A stretch of 64,000 nucleotides of DNA from CAVEFW01 sp963643505 (GTDB lineage: Bacteria; Actinomycetota; Coriobacteriia; Coriobacteriales; Eggerthellaceae): contig CAVIKF010000002.1 in the NCBI GenBank assembly GCA_963643505.1, forward strand, positions 124,001-188,000, written 5' to 3'. The notes beneath the pieces are model-generated. The model saw only the letters and a program-made list of their open reading frames with translations, was not told the DNA's origin and did no database searches. Shown piece by piece: positions 41,995 to 51,581 of this stretch (positions are counted from its first letter, which is position 1; the number at the start of each line of letters is the position of its first letter). A program made the position numbers and the translations under genes.

Positions 41995-44553
41995 CTATTC
42001 CTCGAATGCTCCCTCTTCTGTCTTTTCGGGAGTGTTTTCTACTATCTCTTCCTTCTCCTCAACCTCTACCTCTCCTACCTTGACTTCCTTCTTGGTATCA
42101 GTGGCGATTGCGACTGCGGTGACCTTATCGTTCTCGGCGACATCCATCACCTTAACACCCTGGGCAGAACGGCCAAGCTGGGAAATTCCCTTGATCGGCG
42201 TGCGAACAATGATGCCCGAGACGGTAGAAACCATGATCTCGTCGTCAGGCATGACCACCTTCATAGCGCAAAGCTTGCCTTTTTTCTCGGTCATAGTGAT
42301 GGTATTCATTCCCTGGCCACCGCGATGGTGCTCGGTATATTCGGTTGCCGGGGTGCGCTTGCCATATCCTCGCTCAGTCAAGACAAACACGTCAGAACCC
42401 TCAGGAGCAATCTCTAGACCAAGAACGTCAATCCCGTCCGGGACCGTCATACCGCGAACACCCATGGTGTCTCTTCCCATGGAGCGAACCTCGTCGGTGG
42501 CCCAACAGATCGCCTTACCTGCACTTGAAACCATGATCGCACGATCACCAGACTTAAGACGTTTGACGCTGATAAGCTCGTCCCCGTCCTTCAGATTGAT
42601 AGCGATAAGACCCTCTCGACGGCTCCTGGCATATTGGTCCATGGAGGTCTTTTTGACCATGCCGCGCTTCGTAGCAAACATTAAATACTCAGTCTTCGGG
42701 AATTCTTTGGTAGCGATGACCGCTTGCACCGTCTCACCCTTCTCAAGAGGAATGAGGTTGACAATGGCGGTACCACGGGCGTGGCGGCTTGCCTCGGGAA
42801 TGTCATACACCTTCAGGCGATAAACCTTGCCCTTGCTGCTGAAGAAGAGCATGTAGGAATGATTCTTCGCGACGAAAAGGTGCTCGACGAAATCGTTTTC
42901 CTTGAGGTTCGCGCCGGCCATCCCCTTGCCGCCGCGCTTTTGTTGACGATAAAGATCGACCGGCATGCGTTTGATGTATCCCGAGTTCGTCATAGTGACG
43001 GCCATATTGTCGTCGGCAATAAGATCCTCGGGGTTGATATCCTTGGCTTCACCGGTAATCTTAGTACGACGAGCATCGCCGTACTTCTTCTTTATCTCAA
43101 GCATCTCTTCCTTGATGATCTCAAGTACGAGAACATCATCTTCAAGGACGCGCTTGAAATACGCAATCCGCTCGCGCAACTCAGCAAGCTCGGCCTCTAT
43201 CTTTGCGCGCTCCATACCGGTAAGACGGCGCAAACGCATCTCAAGGATGGCATCGGTTTGACGCGTGCTGAGCCCAAAGCGTTCACGGAGGCGCGCGCCC
43301 GCTTCCTTATCCGTCTCGGAGGAACGGATGATGTGGATTACCTCGTCGATGTTGTCGAGGGCTACGATGAAGCCTTCCAACAGATGGGCACGTTCTTCAG
43401 CCTTTGCAAGATCGTATCTCGTACGACGAACGATAACATCACGTTGGTGATCGATATAGTAACCAAGGACTTGCTTGAGGGAGAGAACGCGAGGAACGCC
43501 ATCAACCAAGGCGAGCATGATGACACCAAATCCGACTTGGAGCTGGGTGTGCTTGAACAACTTGTTGAGGACGACCTGGGGAATCGCGTTCTTTTTCAAA
43601 TCGATGATGATGTCGATGCCATTACGATCGGCTGCGTCATGTACGTTTGAAATCTCAGGAAGCTTCTTATCCTTGACGAGCTCACCGAGTTTCTCGAGAA
43701 GGCGGCGACGATTTACCTGGTAGGGAATTTCGGTGATAACGATTGAATACCCGTTTTTTCGTTCCTCAATACGGGATTTCGCACGAATGGTCAGGCTGCC
43801 ACGCCCGGTCTCATAGTAATCAGCAATGCCTTGACGCCCCATGATGATACCGCCGGTCGGAAAGTCCGGACCAGGCATGATCTTGATGAGCTCCTCGGTG
43901 GTGATATCGGGGTTGTCCATATAGGCACAGCATGCGTCGATAGTCTCTCCGAGGTTGTGCGGGGGAATGTTGGTCGCCATGCCGACCGCGATACCGTTGG
44001 AACCATTAACTAGGAGGTTCGGGAATCGCGCAGGCAAAACCGAGGGCTCCTCGAGGCTCTCGTCATAGTTTGGTTGGAAATCGACCGTTTCTTTGTCAAG
44101 GTCGCGAAGCAGCTCCATTGCAGGCTTGTCGAGACGAGCCTCGGTATAACGCATAGCAGCGGCGCCGTCGCCGTCAATAGAACCGAAGTTGCCATGGCCG
44201 TCAATCAAAGGGACGCGCAAGCTGAAAGGCTGCGCCAGACGAACCATGGTGTCATAGATTGCCGCGTCACCGTGGGGATGATATTTACCCATGCAGTCAC
44301 CTACCGGACGAGCCGACTTGACATGGGGTTTGTTAGGTGTGACCCCGCTCTCGTTCATCGCATACAAGATACGACGATGAACAGGTTTCAATCCGTCGCG
44401 GACGTCAGGCAACGCACGGGAGACGATGACGCTCATGGAATACTCCAAGAACGACGTCCTCATCTCGTCGCTTAGTTCCGCCTGCAAGACGGTGGAATTG
44501 GTAGCAAAATCTTGCTCTTCTCCATCTTCGATGATTTCAGTATCTTCTGCCAC
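41995..44553 (-). CDS. gyrA: DNA gyrase subunit A
   Basis: 852 aa. Breakage-reunion domain with catalytic Tyr136 in AAMRYTEARLDK and the quinolone region GKYHPHGDAAIYDTMVRLAQPFSLR; the position of E. coli Ser83 is Ala97, while Asp101 matches Asp87. The C-terminal beta-pinwheel has the GyrA box QRRGGKG-like segment (residues in YRQQKRGGKGMAG) and ends in a Glu-rich acidic tail. It follows gyrB by about 50 bases. Confidence 0.98.
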   Translation of the reverse strand: MAEDTEIIEDGEEQDFATNSTVLQAELSDEMRTSFLEYSMSVIVSRALPDVRDGLKPVHRRILYAMNESGVTPNKPHVKSARPVGDCMGKYHPHGDAAIYDTMVRLAQPFSLRVPLIDGHGNFGSIDGDGAAAMRYTEARLDKPAMELLRDLDKETVDFQPNYDESLEEPSVLPARFPNLLVNGSNGIAVGMATNIPPHNLGETIDACCAYMDNPDITTEELIKIMPGPDFPTGGIIMGRQGIADYYETGRGSLTIRAKSRIEERKNGYSIVITEIPYQVNRRRLLEKLGELVKDKKLPEISNVHDAADRNGIDIIIDLKKNAIPQVVLNKLFKHTQLQVGFGVIMLALVDGVPRVLSLKQVLGYYIDHQRDVIVRRTRYDLAKAEERAHLLEGFIVALDNIDEVIHIIRSSETDKEAGARLRERFGLSTRQTDAILEMRLRRLTGMERAKIEAELAELRERIAYFKRVLEDDVLVLEIIKEEMLEIKKKYGDARRTKITGEAKDINPEDLIADDNMAVTMTNSGYIKRMPVDLYRQQKRGGKGMAGANLKENDFVEHLFVAKNHSYMLFFSSKGKVYRLKVYDIPEASRHARGTAIVNLIPLEKGETVQAVIATKEFPKTEYLMFATKRGMVKKTSMDQYARSRREGLIAINLKDGDELISVKRLKSGDRAIMVSSAGKAICWATDEVRSMGRDTMGVRGMTVPDGIDVLGLEIAPEGSDVFVLTERGYGKRTPATEYTEHHRGGQGMNTITMTEKKGKLCAMKVVMPDDEIMVSTVSGIIVRTPIKGISQLGRSAQGVKVMDVAENDKVTAVAIATDTKKEVKVGEVEVEEKEEIVENTPEKTEEGAFEE

Positions 44554-44602
44554 GTAAGGTCTCCTTACACATCAACTGGTAATTTTTTGGTTCGTTTGCT
44601 TT

Positions 44603-46642
44603 TTAGATGTCGAGATACCTAACATCCTTTGCATGCTCTTGGATAAATTCCTTACGAGGCTCGACCTGGTCACCCATGAGCTCGGTGACCACGCGCTCCG
44701 CCATGAGGGCATCATCAACCGTCACTTGAATCAAGGTCCTGTTGTTCGGCTCCATGGTCGTTTCCCAAAGCTGCTCAGGATCCATCTCGCCGAGGCCTTT
44801 GTATCTTTGGATGTCGTACTTTGAAGGATCGGCAAGTTCAGCCATATGCTTTTTAAGAGCTTTTTCGTCGAAAATATACTTCTCCACCTTGGGATTTCGA
44901 GAATTTTTCTTCTTGAGGCCGAACAGAGGAGGTTGGGCAATATACACATATCCGCGGGTGATGAGCTCAGGCATATAGCGGTAGAAGAACGTCAGCAACA
45001 GACACCTGATATGCGCGCCGTCGACGTCAGCATCGGTCATGATGATGATGCGATGATAACGGGCTTTCTCTGCGTCGAACTTATCGCCAATATTGGTTCC
45101 GATAGCCGTGATGAGAGAGGAAATCGTGTCACTTGAAAGCGCGCGATTCTGGCCGGCGCGTTCCACGTTGAGAATCTTTCCCCTAAGGGGTAAGATCGCC
45201 TGATATTTTCGATCGCGCGCCTGTTTTGCAGATCCACCTGCGGAGTCGCCCTCGACGATGAAAATTTCTGACTGGGAGGGATCCTTGGAGGAGCAATCTG
45301 CCAACTTACCCGGTAAGCTGAAGCTCTCCAAAACTCCTTTACGAGCGGTTTCGCGAGCCCTGCGCGCGGCCTCGCGGGCCTTCAAGGCTTGAGCCGCCTT
45401 ACCGACAATACGCTTCGCAGACGTAGGATTCTCTTCAAGATATTCTCCCAGACCCTGCGTTACCGCACTTTGAACAAGGGGCCGTATCTCGGTGTTTCCA
45501 AGCTTCGTTTTCGTCTGACCTTCAAATTGCGGATCGTGAAGTTTGACGGAGATGATTGCCGCCAACCCCTCACGGCAATCGTCGCCGGTAAGATTGGGGT
45601 CTTTTCCCTTCAAGATGTTCTTATTACGTGCGTACTCATTAATTGACCGCGTGACAGCCTGTTTAAAACCGTCCATATGGGTGCCACCCTCATGGGTGTT
45701 GATATTGTTTGCAAAAGCGAGGACGGAGTTGCTTGAATAGCTGCTCGTCCATTGCATGCATATTTCTACCGTGCCGTTCTCGTTCTCAGCCTCAAAATAA
45801 ATAGGCTTGTTGAGTGTTTCCTTACCTTCGGTCAGCCAAGAGACGAAATCCACGATGCCACCTTTGTAGAAGAACTCAGCGGTCCGGACTTCCTTATCTT
45901 TTTCCCCATCTATCAACTCGCCGGTTTTTGCGACCTTGGCAGCCGATGCGACTGCCGCGCCACCCTCGGCATCAATGGTGTTGACCGAGCCCTCGCGAGC
46001 CTCCTTGGAACGTTCATCGTGAAGCGTGATTTTTAAACCCTTGTTAAGAAAAGCCATCTCGCGGAATCGGGTAGCAAGGGTTTCGTAGTTGAAAACGGTG
46101 GTCTCAGTAAATATCTCAGGATCAGGCCAAAACGTTACCTTTGTTCCCGTCCCTTCAGCCTTTCCTATTTTGTGAAGCTTCTCGGTGGTCTTGCCTTGGG
46201 TAAAGGCAATCTTATATTCAGCTCCGTCACGTTTTACACAAACCTCGACACGCTTGGACAATGCATTCACGACGGAAACGCCGACACCGTGAAGACCGCC
46301 GGAGACCTTATAACCCTCACCTCCGAATTTTCCACCAGCATGGAGGATAGTCAATACAACCTCTACGGTAGGAATTTTCTCCTTGGGATGGAGGTCCACA
46401 GGGATTCCACGACCATTGTCCGCAACCGTCACGGAATTATCTTCGTGGATCCACACCTCTATCTCATTACAACAACCGGCGAGCGCCTCATCGACCGAAT
46501 TGTCTACAACCTCATACACCAAGTGATGAAGACCGCGGGGACCAGTCGACCCGATATACATACCCGGCCTTTTTCTGACAGGTTCAAGACCTTCTAAGAC
46601 CTGAATATCTCCGCCATCATAGTGCTCGGATTTAGGTGCCAC
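44603..46642 (-). CDS. gyrB: DNA gyrase subunit B
   Basis: 679-aa ATPase subunit. GHKL motifs EVVDNSVDEALAGCCNEI, VADNGRGIPVDLHP, GGKFGGEGYKVSGGLHGVGVSVVNAL; TOPRIM EGDSAGGSAKQARDRKYQAILPLRGKILNVE, MTDADVDGAHIRCLLLTFFYR; QRYKGLGEMDPEQLWETTM. A strong match throughout. Located between recF and gyrA. Confidence 0.98.
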   Translation of the reverse strand: MAPKSEHYDGGDIQVLEGLEPVRKRPGMYIGSTGPRGLHHLVYEVVDNSVDEALAGCCNEIEVWIHEDNSVTVADNGRGIPVDLHPKEKIPTVEVVLTILHAGGKFGGEGYKVSGGLHGVGVSVVNALSKRVEVCVKRDGAEYKIAFTQGKTTEKLHKIGKAEGTGTKVTFWPDPEIFTETTVFNYETLATRFREMAFLNKGLKITLHDERSKEAREGSVNTIDAEGGAAVASAAKVAKTGELIDGEKDKEVRTAEFFYKGGIVDFVSWLTEGKETLNKPIYFEAENENGTVEICMQWTSSYSSNSVLAFANNINTHEGGTHMDGFKQAVTRSINEYARNKNILKGKDPNLTGDDCREGLAAIISVKLHDPQFEGQTKTKLGNTEIRPLVQSAVTQGLGEYLEENPTSAKRIVGKAAQALKAREAARRARETARKGVLESFSLPGKLADCSSKDPSQSEIFIVEGDSAGGSAKQARDRKYQAILPLRGKILNVERAGQNRALSSDTISSLITAIGTNIGDKFDAEKARYHRIIIMTDADVDGAHIRCLLLTFFYRYMPELITRGYVYIAQPPLFGLKKKNSRNPKVEKYIFDEKALKKHMAELADPSKYDIQRYKGLGEMDPEQLWETTMEPNNRTLIQVTVDDALMAERVVTELMGDQVEPRKEFIQEHAKDVRYLDI

Positions 46643-46826
46643 GTGTATGCTCCTTTTATTCTGTTTTTTCTACTGGCAAATACGCAGATACGCATATCGC
46701 TCAAAATTATACACCATAAGTTGTTTTTTTACAGCTTACAGAACGGCTAAAAGCGTTTCTAAAGCCTTATTTGGCTTCTAAGTAGGTCGCGATACCATAA
46801 TTGTCGAAAATAGGGTACTAGAGGCG

Positions 46827-47930
46827 CTAATTTGTTTCTAATTGAACTACCCGAGCGCGTCCAAGAAGTGTTGGATCAAAATACTCGAGGTTCGTCGTCG
46901 TGATGAAGACTTGCATCTCGTCTTTTATGAAATCCACAAGACATCCGCGACGGTTTGAATCGAGTTCGCTCATAACATCGTCAAGAAGAAGTACCGGTTG
47001 TGTACCGAGAATATCCCTAATCACTCCTACCTCGGCAATTTTGAAAGCCAAGACAAGACAACGTTGCTGTCCTTGGCTTGCAAAAAGGTTCGCATCTTTC
47101 CCATCGATGAAAAAAGACACCTTATCCGCATGTGCCCCCACAAGACAACGTTTCCTTATCCTCTCTTGATGTCTGGCGGCAACAAGCGCCTGGGTTAGCT
47201 TATCCTTCGCCTCTTCGCACGTAAGCTTACCTTCGTTAAATATTCCGAATTCCTCCCAACTCGGAATATAGCGGCAGGTCACAGTTTCCTTGGCGGAGGA
47301 AATCCGCGCGTAGGCATGAGAGAGATATTCGCTCAACCGATTAAAGAGTGCTGCGCGATAACACGTGAGATGGGAAGAGCAGGTAATTAAAACCTCATCA
47401 AGAGCGAGGATGACATCTTCGCGCGCATCCTCCTTGAGAAGCTTTTTCTTATTGGTAATCACCGTGGAGAAATCACGTTTTATTATGCGGTGATTCTCTG
47501 ATATCTGCCCGCCTATAGAGTCTAAGGCCTCTCGGCGGATCGAGTTGGAACCCTTCACAAGATCGAGGTCATCGGGGGTGAACACCACCGCGGGGTAAAC
47601 TCCCTTAAGCGAATTTATCTTCTTGGGTTTGCCATTGAGAAGATATTTCTTTTTACCTTGGGACAACATCACCTGTACTTCGAGTTGACGCGCCTCGTCC
47701 CCTATTTGAGCATCAATACGCCCAAACTCGCTTCCCTCTTTGATCAGGTGTTCCACCCGTGGGTTTCGAAACGAGGAGATGGCGGTAACGAGTTGGATCG
47801 CCTCTATGACGTTGGTTTTACCCACAGCATTCGGGCCCACCATGATGGTGAGGTTTCCCAAATCCTCAAGACTGAATTCCTCGTAATTTCTAAAGTTCGC
47901 CAAACGGATAGAAGAAAGGGTCAAAGACAC
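46827..47930 (-). CDS. recF: DNA replication and repair protein RecF
   Basis: 367-aa ABC-type ATPase that loads RecA at gaps. Walker A MVGPNAVGKTNVIEAI, LSQGKKKYLLNGKPKK, FTPDDLDLVKGSNSIRREALD, signature-like LFASQGQQRCLVLAFKIAE, LLLDDVMSELDSNRR. Directly downstream of dnaN. The DUF721 gene often found between recF and gyrB in Actinomycetota is absent; the gap holds only promoter-type sequence. Confidence 0.97.
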   Translation of the reverse strand: MSLTLSSIRLANFRNYEEFSLEDLGNLTIMVGPNAVGKTNVIEAIQLVTAISSFRNPRVEHLIKEGSEFGRIDAQIGDEARQLEVQVMLSQGKKKYLLNGKPKKINSLKGVYPAVVFTPDDLDLVKGSNSIRREALDSIGGQISENHRIIKRDFSTVITNKKKLLKEDAREDVILALDEVLITCSSHLTCYRAALFNRLSEYLSHAYARISSAKETVTCRYIPSWEEFGIFNEGKLTCEEAKDKLTQALVAARHQERIRKRCLVGAHADKVSFFIDGKDANLFASQGQQRCLVLAFKIAEVGVIRDILGTQPVLLLDDVMSELDSNRRGCLVDFIKDEMQVFITTTNLEYFDPTLLGRARVVQLETN

Positions 47931-47950
47931 CCGTTACCTCCCAAAAAGGA

Positions 47951-49048
47951 CTACGCGATGCGGACCGGCATGACGAGATACCAATACTCCTCATCTCCTA
48001 CCGCGCGGAGGATACCAGGGCGATTAGAAGATTGGGTCTCGAGATAGACCGTATCGGACTCAATGGCTCCAAGTCCGTCCAAGACATAGCTGCAGTTAAA
48101 GGCGATTTCTGTAGCCTCCCCCTCGCCGGAACAATTGATGGTCTCCACAACGCTCCCGACATCTTGGGTAGTTGCGGAAATTTGGACAAAACCCCCATCG
48201 GGGTCGGCGGTGATTTTCATCGAGGAGCCAGAAGCGCCCATAAGGGAAGCACGCTTGGCCGCCTGGGTAAATTCCGAAGTAGGAATCTCCATCCTCGTGG
48301 AGAAACCAGCGGGAATGAGTTGTTTGTAAGGAGGATAAGAACCCTCAATGCGACGGTTGATGAATACCGTGTTTTGATACTCCACCACAATTTGGTTTTC
48401 AGAAAGTGCAAAAACGATGTCTTCTCCACTCTTAGGTAAAGAGGAGAGATCGGACAGGAATGACCCGGCGATAACAGCGGAAAAATCTTCCGTCTCGACT
48501 GCGGTCGGCATGCTTGTCACCGCAAGACGGTAGGAGTCGGTACTTACAAGACGAAGCACTCCTGCCTCGACCTCAACCAAAATACCGGTCAGAATAGCGC
48601 GACTCTCATCACGAGAAACCGCTTTGGAAACACGTCGAACCATGGCTGCGAATTTATCAAAAGGTATGGATATGCGCTGGTCTACCTCAACATGAGGAAA
48701 ATCAGGGAATTCATCAGGTGAGATGGCTCTGATGGAGAAAGAAGACGAGTCGCAGGAAATATGAGCTTCCTCAACTGATATCTCTACATGTACCGCAACG
48801 TCAGGAAGGCTTTTGATGATGTCACTGAATAGTTTGCTGGGAACAACTCCCTTACCAGGTTCCTCAACCAACGCAGCAACATCATATTGAATTGAAACAG
48901 TGAGATCGGTAGTACGGAGGGAGATTGTATCCTGATTCGCCTCAATCAGAATACCTGAAAGTACTGGTAATGTTGATCGGGTGGAGACACCCTTTGACAC
49001 AACGCTTAACGCATTAAACAACTCATTCTTATTAATGCTGAACTTCAT
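47951..49048 (-). CDS. dnaN: DNA polymerase III beta clamp
   Basis: 365-aa sliding clamp. MKFSINKNELFNALSVVSKGVSTRSTLPVLSGILIEA, STDSYRLAVTSM, IEGSYPPYKQLIP and the C-terminal YLVMPVRIA are typical. A GGCGGAGGG site precedes the ATG. Between dnaA and recF. Confidence 0.98.
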   Translation of the reverse strand: MKFSINKNELFNALSVVSKGVSTRSTLPVLSGILIEANQDTISLRTTDLTVSIQYDVAALVEEPGKGVVPSKLFSDIIKSLPDVAVHVEISVEEAHISCDSSSFSIRAISPDEFPDFPHVEVDQRISIPFDKFAAMVRRVSKAVSRDESRAILTGILVEVEAGVLRLVSTDSYRLAVTSMPTAVETEDFSAVIAGSFLSDLSSLPKSGEDIVFALSENQIVVEYQNTVFINRRIEGSYPPYKQLIPAGFSTRMEIPTSEFTQAAKRASLMGASGSSMKITADPDGGFVQISATTQDVGSVVETINCSGEGEATEIAFNCSYVLDGLGAIESDTVYLETQSSNRPGILRAVGDEEYWYLVMPVRIA

Positions 49049-49121
49049 ATTTCCCTCCGCCTTTATTCTTTCTTTTTTTGTATATATTTTTTATCTTAGT
49101 AATAACAATAATGTCGGTGGA

Positions 49122-49259
49122 ATGACTTAAAACTGTTTATTTCCCCTGTTCATTCTTTGGTGTTTGGATGGTGGGAAGATGCTTGATAACTTGTGTCTCG
49201 TTTCCACCATATTTTTTTCAATTTTCTTTTCAGTCGGTATTGAGTCGGTTTTAAGTCAT
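49122..49259. promoter_or_regulatory. Repeats in the dnaA-dnaN spacer
   Basis: A perfect 12-bp inverted repeat, ATGACTTAAAAC (49122-49133) and GTTTTAAGTCAT (49248-49259), brackets the spacer. The right arm adjoins a direct repeat AGTCGGT at 49232-49238 and 49243-49249 (11-bp period), and TGTCGGT recurs beside the left arm. There is no full DnaA box. Looks like paired regulator sites controlling dnaN or dnaA read-through. Confidence 0.5.
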
Positions 49260-49270
49260 CCTTGAACCAT

Positions 49271-50746
49271 TTATTCCTCAAGGATGGTTTTTCTGAGAGC
49301 TTCAACCTCTTCACGCAGCTCACGGTTACCTTTCATCTTCTCTTCGATGTTGGTGACGGAGTACATGATGGTTGAATGATCTCGGTTGAATTTTTTCCCG
49401 ATTTCTCCGTAAGGAAGGTCGAGGATTTTCCTGCTTAAATAGATTGCTACCTGGCGCGCATGCATAATATTACGCGACCTTTTGTTTCCCGTTATCTCCG
49501 AGTGGGTCACCTTGTAGAAAGATTCAGCTTCCTTTTGGATGTCCGCGACGGTGAGTCTTTTTGCTGGTCCTCCCGAGAAATGATCTTCCAACAAAATCCT
49601 CACATCTTCCAATGTCGTTTCTTTCTCCTCAAATTCGATGCGATAGAGGATCTTGGTGATGGCGCTCTTGAGTTCACGTATGTTGGATGAGGAGTTTTCG
49701 GCGACATATATTTGGATGTCGCTTGGAATAGTGATTCCCGTGCGCCCTTCGTTGGCGGCATACTCTTCTATGAAGCTTTTGATGACGCCGAGTTTCGTCT
49801 CGATCTCGGGGGGTTGGATGTCGCAGATGGCTCCGCCACCGAAACGACTTTGGTAACGCTCGTCAATATCGATATTTTTAGGTGCCCGGTCCGCAGACAG
49901 TACGATCTGCTTTCCCTGTTGGGATAGTTTGTTAAAAATCTGGAACACGATATCGAGGGTCTGTTTCTTACCTTGGAAGAATTGGACGTCGTCGATAAGG
50001 AGGACGTCCGCCTCCTCGTATCTTGTTTTGAAGTTTTTGTAGCTCAATTTCTCGCGATCGTTTGCCGCTACCGCCTCCGTGTAGTCGTTGAGCATCTCAG
50101 CTGAGTCTGCATAGACGGTTTTAAGGTGGGGAAATGTCTCACGGATGTAGTTTTGGATGGCGCGGAGGAGGTGTGTTTTCCCCAACCCGCTCCTTCCATA
50201 GATAAATAACGGATTGAGTGTGGATTTACCCGGGGTTTCCGCGACACTCATAGCCATCGAATAAGCCATCTTGTTGGATTCCCCGATGACAAAGTTTCCA
50301 AAGGTGAGCGAGCTGGTTGGATCTGAGGAGAACGTATTGTTCCCACCAATTGTCTTTGTTTCTTCCGGTGTATAAACTTCACTCTCGGGGATAAATATAG
50401 GCTCGCTGAAAGCTGAGGGGGCCTCATCTCTTTCTTCCGATTTGGTTGCGGGGGATTTTACCTTTTCGGACGGTTGGGTACTTTGTGTCTCATCCACCTC
50501 AATCAACACGGTGAAGTCGGTTCCGTAGATATCTTTCAAGGCTTTTTTGATTGTCTTTATGTAATGGTGTTCAATCCAATTCTTTATAAAGGAAGTGTCA
50601 GCGGTCAACATGAGGAAGTCATCGCTCATTGCTTGAGGTTGAAGCCTCGGGAAGAAGGCGCTGACTTGGGATGAGTCGATTTCGTCATAGGTCTTGACCA
50701 GGTCATAGACTCGTTTCCATGATGTTTGTAAGGATTGATTGTTCAT
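49271..50746 (-). CDS. dnaA: Chromosomal replication initiator DnaA
   Basis: 491 aa. Domain I (about 1-90), a Glu/Ser/Thr-rich linker, the AAA+ domain with FVIGESNKMAYSMAMSVAE, Walker A IYGRSGLGKTHLLRAI, ADVLLIDDVQFFQGK and LSADRAPKNI, and domain IV with the DNA-binding signature RDHSTIMYSVTNIEEK. AAGGAAACC site. Probably read from its own promoter and from the GHKL gene upstream. Confidence 0.98.
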   Translation of the reverse strand: MNNQSLQTSWKRVYDLVKTYDEIDSSQVSAFFPRLQPQAMSDDFLMLTADTSFIKNWIEHHYIKTIKKALKDIYGTDFTVLIEVDETQSTQPSEKVKSPATKSEERDEAPSAFSEPIFIPESEVYTPEETKTIGGNNTFSSDPTSSLTFGNFVIGESNKMAYSMAMSVAETPGKSTLNPLFIYGRSGLGKTHLLRAIQNYIRETFPHLKTVYADSAEMLNDYTEAVAANDREKLSYKNFKTRYEEADVLLIDDVQFFQGKKQTLDIVFQIFNKLSQQGKQIVLSADRAPKNIDIDERYQSRFGGGAICDIQPPEIETKLGVIKSFIEEYAANEGRTGITIPSDIQIYVAENSSSNIRELKSAITKILYRIEFEEKETTLEDVRILLEDHFSGGPAKRLTVADIQKEAESFYKVTHSEITGNKRSRNIMHARQVAIYLSRKILDLPYGEIGKKFNRDHSTIMYSVTNIEEKMKGNRELREEVEALRKTILEE

Positions 50747-50792
50747 GCGGCGGTTTCCTTACTTCCAAACCATTCTTACTCTTTGCTGTATT

Positions 50793-51581
50793 CTACAGTG
50801 CTTCTGCTACTTCGATACCCTGCTTAGTGAGTGATCTTTTTTTGTCTTTCCCCTTTTTTATGAGTTTCTTTGACTCCAACTTTTCTAATACAGTATAGGT
50901 ACTTGATTGTGCGACTCCGGAAAGGGATACAAGGTCAGTGACGCCAAGCGTGCCATGTTTAGCAAGCAGAAGAAGAAATTCCTTCTCTCTCTCGTTGAGA
51001 TTAACGAGGGATTGAATAGAAATTTCCGGTTCTTTCTCCTCTTTTTGGGCCTTTTTGTTCATGTTGATGCTCAACGTGACCACGGCGCCTTCGGAGAGGT
51101 TATCCTCGATGGTGATGGTGCCTTGGGAAAAACTCAGGTATTCCTTTACGATGGGAAGGCCTGACCCTACTCCACGGATGTATTTTTTCATAGGTTCAAC
51201 TGCGGAACTGAATCCGGGAAGTTGGGCCTTTTCTTTATTCTTGATACCAGGGCCCTGGTCGGCGAAACGAATCGTCTTTCCTCCATCAAGGATAGAAACG
51301 ACAATTTCCGCGAAGTGTGCGTGGATAAAGTTTTCGGAAACCTCCCTGATGGCAGTGTACGGGATGGTTCCACCTTTGAGCTGAGCTTGTTGATAGACGG
51401 AGGAGGCAAGATCTTCGATAAACTCCGCAGTCTTGTTTGGCTGGATTTCGATAACGCGCGGAGCTGCTTTCAAGTCGTCATAGACGGCAATCCTGGCGGC
51501 GGTTTCAACGTATGAGTAGTTGAAGGGCTCCTCGAGAGTAGTTTGATTCCCCTTCGGGTTATCTTGTTCGACTGGTTTCAT
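50793..51581 (-). CDS. GHKL ATPase fused to a winged-helix domain
   Basis: 262 aa. Residues about 50-175 form a histidine-kinase-like ATPase: N box REVSENFIHAHF (Asn84), G1 ADQGPGI (107-113), G2 GVGSGLPIVKEYL (137-149). No phospho-acceptor H box or sensor domain is present. After a Lys/Glu linker, residues about 195-262 form a winged helix of MarR type (REKEFLLLLAKHGTLGVTDLVSLSGVAQSSTYTVLEKLESKKLI). It lies 46 bases upstream of dnaA and directly beside oriC. The gene context suggests regulation of initiation, but this is inference; an anti-sigma-like or DNA-gated ATPase role is equally possible. Confidence 0.8.
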   Translation of the reverse strand: MKPVEQDNPKGNQTTLEEPFNYSYVETAARIAVYDDLKAAPRVIEIQPNKTAEFIEDLASSVYQQAQLKGGTIPYTAIREVSENFIHAHFAEIVVSILDGGKTIRFADQGPGIKNKEKAQLPGFSSAVEPMKKYIRGVGSGLPIVKEYLSFSQGTITIEDNLSEGAVVTLSINMNKKAQKEEKEPEISIQSLVNLNEREKEFLLLLAKHGTLGVTDLVSLSGVAQSSTYTVLEKLESKKLIKKGKDKKRSLTKQGIEVAEAL

